DNA of 64,000 nt from Mauremys mutica. Its lineage: Eukaryota; Chordata; Testudines; Geoemydidae. Positions 59,023 through 64,000 of the stretch are shown piece after piece. The notes beneath the pieces were generated by a model. The model had not been told where the DNA came from and did not search any database. It worked only from the letters and a program-made list of their open reading frames with translations. The translations under genes and the position numbers were made by a program. The DNA lies in contig NC_059075.1 of NCBI RefSeq assembly GCF_020497125.1, forward strand, positions 47,784,321-47,848,320, written 5' to 3'. Numbering within the stretch: position 1 is the stretch's first letter; every line of letters begins with the position of its first letter.

Positions 59023-60920
59023 ATTATTCTTTACTTATGTACTTCTATTTTTTTTAATCAAAAGGTATTGTGTTTATTTGGTGAACTCTGAAAGATAAAA
59101 AAACAACCATCCATTGAAAACTATGAACCTAGTCCACAGACTCAAATAAAGCAGCAATTTCATTAAAAGTTAAATCATATCTGCTTAGCATTAGTAATGA
59201 AAAAAGGGTAAGAATGAGGTAGCTATGAGAACTACAGCTATTGACATCATTGACCTATAAATAATCCTCTAAGTTGATATGCAGCAATTCAATATCCCTG
59301 TTTTGATATAATTGCTATTACAAAAAGTCCTTTGCTTCCAAGTGTTAATACAATTGCAGTTCATATTTAAGATAATCTGCCAAAAAGGAAAACTAATTTC
59401 AAAATATTTGATCATGAAAGTTGTCCTCAGCTTTTACAGAGATAATTTAGTCAAATAATATCAGATAATCTTAAAGCAGATTTAGCAGGAAATTGCTAGG
59501 GACTCCATCTAAGCAGCATCCATTTGCACTTATATAAATGTACTGAATGTGTAGGAAGACTTTGACAGCTTGCCATATGTGATTTCATTCCGTAGCCTAC
59601 CTACTTTACCATCAAAAGTTATATCCTTTGAAGCATTGCCAGAATTACTTTAGCCCAGCAGATATGCTAGATGTGCCCTTTAAAAGCCATATCATTTCCT
59701 TTCTACTCTGAGTATTTCAATGTAGCATCTGCTCAACTAAATTCTTTTGAAGGTTAAAACCAAAAAACCCCTATACTATGACTTACTAAGATGTCCATTT
59801 TTGAACAAAGACCACGAATGGCAGAGACTAAATATGGGGTTAAATGAGACCATGAAAAAGGAATAGACAATTATCAACCACCATGGAAATATTATAATTA
59901 TACACATAGGAAATAAGTGTTTGAATTTCAGGATAGGCAGGCATTTTATTTGAAATAATAATAATCCCTAAATTTTATACTTTCATTCCATCATGTTGAT
60001 TGTTTATATGTAAATTCTTATACAGTTGTGACTTGGGTGCTGATGCCATAATGAGACACATTACACATTAACAACTTGATTCAGAACAGTATATATAATC
60101 TTCTTTATAATCTATGCTTTTTTATAATTATTTTAAAAGCCCCTATCTGATTACCTGAGCACCTCCCCAGGTGTTCTAGTGATAATGAATGGATAAACAT
60201 ATCATTTATGTCAGATAGCAGTTGTGACATTTTAGAAATATCTTCAGTTCAACTTCTTTAATTTCTATTCATGCTACCCAAGGTTGCAGGACTGTGTTTT
60301 CACTAAAGAGCTGAATGAATCCCCATAATTACATGATTTTCTTGTCTGCTCAAGTGAAAAGGTTTCAAAACATATTAAAATGGCACTGTCCTTTCTTAGT
60401 CTCTTGAAGCCCTGCAATGTCAATTTTAATTAGCAAGCTGTGAAAGTTATGTTTTTATTTCTGGGAATTTGTTCCCAGTTTCACCTATTATTTTATATGA
60501 ATTTGCATTTTTGCCATCAGAGAAGTTGCATACTTTTCTAATCTACAGGGATGCATCCTGAGAACATCACAAGCATGCAAACTGCACTATGGTAGTCCTG
60601 AAATGGTAGTGTCCAAATAAGGTATAATCTGAGCATGCTCATATCAGCTAGACCGACATTTGAAACACCTACAGAAAGAAACGTGCATGGTGGTGATGCA
60701 TGATAATGGAGCAGCCATCAGAAGAAAACACAATTAGTTTTGTAACTTCTAATCTCAGTGGCCTTCACACTGACATATAAAACTCACAGCTTCATTTTAG
60801 CTTACCCACAGCTGCAACTGAGAACAGTGAAGAAGAAAACAGGAATAAGAGAACGATAAGAAAAGAGGTGAAGTCAAGAAGGAAGAGAGATATGTAAAAA
60901 CAAGTGGTAAAGAGTAGTAT
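59023..60920. other. AT-rich unique sequence, no gene seen
   Basis: About 1.9 kb without recognisable repeats or exons; a purine-rich tract lies at about 60828-60900. Confidence 0.4.
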
Positions 60921-60924
60921 GTTG

Positions 60925-61575
60925 GCACTTTATCTACCCCATCCACTTGGAATGCCCTTCCTGAGCTTGTCCACAAAGCCAGTCCTATCCAAAGCTTATT
61001 TAAATCCTTTCTGCAGACCTACTTCTTTCATGACACCTGCAAGGAAGTAGCTGACTAAACCCATGATCTTGCAACAAGCACAGTAGATAACCCCATTTCA
61101 ACTGGGCTCTGCACCGGGGCAGGGATTTGCTCTGGTGCAGCTCATTGCATAAGTCACCTCCTATCTATTTCATCTCTATCTCATGAGTGAACTGCTCATC
61201 TATATGATGGAGACTAAATGCTGGGGCAATGAGACACTGGAATGGAACCAGCGAACGGATGGGAGAAAGGCAAGACGGTTGAATTTGTGGGGGTGGGGGG
61301 TGGGGAGGTGGGAGAAGATTTGGTGTTTTTAAAGTAAAAACAAAAATAAAAACGAACAACAAAAGAACAAACATGTAACTAATCAGATATGTCTGACAGT
61401 GAAAACTGTAGTTTTGTGTCACATCCTTTCCCACCCTCCATTGTGTGTCTTTTTAACATTGTAAGCTCTTTGGAGCAGGGAATGTGTCTTTCTCTGTGTC
61501 TGGGAATGTGCTTAGCACATTTTGCATGCCACTTCAATCTAAACAGTAAATAACATGTCACAGCTGTATGTAACA
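60925..61575 (+). pseudogene. L2-clade LINE 3' end
   Basis: From about 60949 the plus strand decodes W-N-A-L-P-E-L-V-H-K-A, then L-F-K-S-F-L-Q-T-Y-F-F-H, the C-terminal signature of L2-type ORF2. The 3' UTR and the tail 'ttgtaagctctttggagcag' to 'gtgcttagcacattttgc' follow (61458-61530). A G-rich patch lies at 61286-61313. Only the last part of the element is present. Confidence 0.75.
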
Positions 61576-61935
61576 CTAACAGAATCATGTGAGAATTTGT
61601 TTCATTCCAAATAAAATAGAGTTTACAAAATGCTGATTTGGATTAATGAGAAATCAGTATATATTGCTGATGGATACTAGGTGGAGCCTGGGGTAAGACA
61701 GGGAAATCAAACTACTACATTGCAATAATATTTGAAAGCATACAATCAAGTTGTAACTAAACCAGGAAACAAAAATCGTATAATCAAGCTGTCGCTTATA
61801 TTCATGCACTTCAAAGTACCTGTTGCTTACAGGGACAATGAAGTGAGCAATAATTATAAACAGTTTCCTAAAATATAGCTCATGTAAAGCATAATACTAA
61901 CACTATACTGATAATGATGATAATACTTGGCATGT
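61576..61935. other. No gene seen
   Basis: AT-rich unique spacer. Confidence 0.4.
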
Positions 61936-61937
61936 GT

Positions 61938-61993
61938 CCTGATCCAAAGCCCACTGAAGTCTTTCCATTGCCTTCAAAGAGCTTTGGATCAGG
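61938..61993. repeat. Short dispersed palindrome, best-preserved arms
   Basis: CCTGATCCAAAGC (61938-61950) and GCTTTGGATCAGG (61981-61993) are perfect 13-bp inverted arms. The loop contains 'ccactgaagtctttccattg', the family core. About 56 bp in all. Confidence 0.8.
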
Positions 61994-62525
61994 CCCCTAT
62001 ATATAGTGTACATACTATATACATGCTGGCTGAGCTATGTGAAACAGCACATTTACAACAAAAACTAATACTGTAGGTTATAGTCCCTAAATTCATCCTA
62101 TGAAGTCTCACAAGACCGTTTGCACAGCTAAAATCTCAGTTAAATTCTTTTCATGGAGCTCAAGTGAGAGTTAAGGAGTGTGCGTGGCCTTGTGTGTGCC
62201 CCTTCTGCTGCAGCAAGTGTCATCCGAAAGCAGACACCATTCCAAACTCAAGTATCAAATAGTTCAACTGCGCCTCATTACTGCCTACATCCTAATTCAG
62301 AAGTACTCAGCCCCAAAGGCCCAAAGACGACTTTGTCATCCAACAGTCACAGACAGAGTCTTAAGCTAATGATGGGGTAAAGTGGTTAAAAAGTGTGGCA
62401 ATGGTGTTCGGGTCATGACATTTTGGCTTCATGACACAATGTCACTACATATGCAAAGGCCTGAAAAATACACTCTACTATTATTATTTTATAGCTCTCT
62501 GTGACGCCATTCAAATACCCAGAGC
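61994..62525. other. No gene seen
   Basis: Two overlapping frames (62178-62369, 62180-62380) without recognisable domains. Confidence 0.4.
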
Positions 62526-62529
62526 CAGC

Positions 62530-62556
62530 ATTTTTCTCTCTTTCTCTCTCTCTCTA
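62530..62556. repeat. (CT)n-rich microsatellite
   Basis: Interrupted CT/TTTC repeat, ending where the following interspersed repeat begins. Confidence 0.8.
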
Positions 62557-62842
62557 TTGCCAACTGATGATTTTATTCCTTATGCAAGCCTTGTGATATT
62601 TGATGTTTTCTTCAAAGAACCGGCTGCTGGAATCATGCCATTGCCTAAGAATCTCAGCTCTTTTAAAAATAAAAGTAAGTTTCTAGCATTCATGGCAGCA
62701 GGGAAAGTCTTGAAAATATGAACCCTAAAGGCTGAAAAAATAGAAGGCAAATAAAAAAAGACCCTAAAAAGAATTGTTTTTAAAATCTCATGATTTTAAG
62801 TCAATCTCAAGATTTGGGGGGGAGGGTCTGACTCATGATTCC
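62557..62842 (+). repeat. 'Ttgccaac' interspersed repeat, copy 1 (3'-truncated)
   Basis: It begins 'attgccaactgatgatttta', continues with 'gtaagtttctagcattcatg' and 'gaaccctaaaggctg', and stops after 'gtctgactcatgattccc'. Aligned to copy 2 (63709-63998) it lacks the right terminus. The terminal TTGCCAAC and GGC..GCCAA symmetry of the family suggest a DNA transposon. The frame at 62431-62721 is not a gene. Confidence 0.6.
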
Positions 62843-62921
62843 CCTGCTCTATTCCCCTTCTTCCCCAGCACCTTGTGAGAGAGAGGGAATATTCCTCTTC
62901 AGAGCCCTAACTCTCAGCAGC
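62843..62921. repeat. CT-rich sequence, possible outlying minisatellite unit
   Basis: 'ccccagcaccttgtgagaga' and 'gagggaatattcctcttcag' resemble units of the CT-rich array downstream. If so, the MITE at 62925 inserted into the array. Confidence 0.4.
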
Positions 62922-62924
62922 TTA

Positions 62925-63179
62925 GACTATGTCTACACTAGCACTTTTGTCAGTAAAACTTTTGTCCATCAGGGGTGTGACCCCCACCCCACCCCCGACC
63001 AACATAAGTTTCACCAACAAAAGTGCCGGTGTGGACAATGCTATGTCAGCGGGAGAGTGTCTCCCACCAACATGGCTACCACCGCTCATTGCGGGTGGTT
63101 TAATTGCCGCAAGGTCTCCCATCGGCATAGAGTGGCCACACAGGAGATCTTCTGTAAGGTCTGTAGTGTAGGTATAGCC
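62925..63179. mobile_element. Harbinger-like MITE with TTA target duplication
   Basis: Left terminus GACTATGTCTACACTAGCAC; right terminus, reverse-complemented, GGCTATACCTACACTACAGA. TTA occurs directly outside both ends (62922-62924 and 63180-63182), the 3-bp duplication typical of PIF/Harbinger elements. Inside, 'agtaaaacttttgtc' and 'acaaaagtgccggtgtggac' form inverted repeats with the left end, and 'gtcagcgggaga' faces 'tctcccaccaacat'. No coding capacity. Several frames cross it and are spurious. Confidence 0.83.
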
Positions 63180-63182
63180 TTA

Positions 63183-63640
63183 GTAAGAGCAGGTGTTTCT
63201 CTTCACTTCTACTTCTTGTCTGCTGATTGATAGGAGGAGGTATTTCTCCTCTCTGTCTCTCTGTGCCCTGCCTTTCTCTCCTCACCCTCCCACTCCCCTC
63301 CCCCAAAACATCCTGGCTACTAAGGAGGAGATAATTCTCGTCACTACTCTTAGACACACTTCCTGGCTGCTGAAAGGAGGTGCTTCTCCTCTCTGCTCCC
63401 TCCTCTCAACTTCCTGGCTGTTGACAGAGAGGAGGTGCATCTCCCCTCTCTTCCCTTCCCTACAACTTCCTGGCTACTGAGAGTGAGAATGTATTTCTGC
63501 TCTCTCTCCACCTAAACCCTGGCTGCTAATAAAGAGTTGGAGTACTCCTCTCCCTCTCCTGAGAGGGTGATGATTGTTTCTCCTTTCACTTTCTCTATCA
63601 CTCACTTCCTCTCCCCTCAAACAGAAGAATTCCCAGAGAC
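63183..63640 (+). repeat. CT-rich minisatellite, about six degenerate units
   Basis: Units of roughly 48-60 bp (the first longer) recur with the phrase 'cttcctggctgctga' or close variants at about 63311, 63359, 63410, 63466 and 63515, each followed by an AGGAGGT-type segment and a TCTCCTCTCT-type segment. It produces stop-poor frames on both strands (63100-63480) that are not genes. Confidence 0.75.
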
Positions 63641-63708
63641 TATGGCCCATTGCTTGGCTCTCTGTAAACTCTGCCTAAGACCAGGCAGCCAAATAGAGCT
63701 CTGACCCA

Positions 63709-63998
63709 GTTTTGCCAACACTTGTGATTTTTATCAAAAATATCGCAATGTTTGGTGTTTTCCATAAGGCCTTGAGCATGCTGGAAATTCTGAGGCTGAA
63801 AATCTCAGTTTTCTCTTTTTCTTAAATGTAAGTTTCTAGTCCTCCTGGTCATGGAGAAAAGTTTGAAAACGTGAACCCTAAAGGCTCTAACTCCAGAAAG
63901 CAAATGGAAACCAAAATTTGATTTTTAAGACAAGCTCATGATTTTGGGGGGCTGACCCATCCTTTTTGAACACTTGGGGCTGGCAGTAATGCTGCCAA
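63709..63998 (+). repeat. 'Ttgccaac' interspersed repeat, copy 2 (near full length)
   Basis: It begins 'ttttgccaacacttgtgatt', then 'aatatcgcaatgtttggtgt', 'atgtaagtttctagtcctcc', 'gaaccctaaaggctctaact', and ends 'acttggggctggcagtaatg'. The start and end are inversely related (GCCAAC versus GGCAG/GCCAA). Same orientation as copy 1. It reaches the window edge, so the flanking duplication cannot be checked. Confidence 0.6.
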
Positions 63999-64000
63999 AC

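Noticed and set aside
63183..63640. Possible CRISPR-like array
   Set aside because: Units are degenerate and contiguous without unique spacers; it is a CT-rich minisatellite in a vertebrate genome.

Overview
The window looks like nuclear DNA of a hidden-necked (cryptodiran) turtle, from a large intron or an intergenic gene desert. The best clue is two copies of a tRNA-derived SINE of the Cry I type (3010-3170 and 20812-20990), a family known from cryptodiran turtles. The repeat mix also fits turtles: CR1 LINEs ending in the usual octamer tail, old L2-clade LINEs with MIR-like SINEs, and many short hAT-like and Harbinger-like non-autonomous DNA transposons. I found no intact host gene, no exon that I recognise, no functional tRNA or rRNA gene, no CRISPR array and nothing bacterial. 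Almost all open reading frames here are chance ORFs in repeats or in AT-rich unique sequence.

Layout. 1-10 kb: a non-autonomous hAT with an exact 8-bp target duplication (656-1014), a SINE, a MIR-like element, a foldback element and a GC-rich LTR-like block (about 6300-6895), then AT-rich unique DNA. 10-15 kb: a foldback-ended hAT-like element (10293-10767), a CR1 3' end, the decayed C-terminus of a hAT-transposase-like gene (12481-12887) and an unclassified C-rich repeat. 20-26 kb: the densest repeat cluster, with a composite hAT, a Cry I SINE, an L2 LINE remnant carrying a (CA)n tract, a GC-rich composite repeat, and a long-inverted-repeat MITE with a hAT inserted exactly at its end. 27-33 kb: two inverted copies of a hairpin-rich MITE (27685-27967, 30568-30861), a solo LTR with exact 5-bp target duplication (32138-32825) and a divergent direct repeat. 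35.6-41.7 kb: an AT-rich stretch nearly free of recognisable repeats. 41.7-47 kb: MIR, palindromes, CR1 pieces and an LTR-like block. 47-54.5 kb: mostly unique DNA. 54.5-59 kb: a GC-rich foldback hAT, a 1.4-kb L2 reverse-transcriptase remnant and a CR1 ORF2 3' end. 61-64 kb: an L2 3' end, a Harbinger-like MITE with TTA target duplication, a CT-rich minisatellite and two copies of one interspersed repeat.

Nothing here works as a pathway or operon. The window is a record of successive transposon insertions. It shows two SINE/LINE partnerships by shared 3' tails (Cry I with CR1, MIR with L2), nested insertions that can be ordered in time, and an unusual number of foldback elements. I did not find an undescribed protein system. 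The best leads are the hairpin-rich MITE pair, the recurrent short palindrome family and the TIR core shared by several MITEs.
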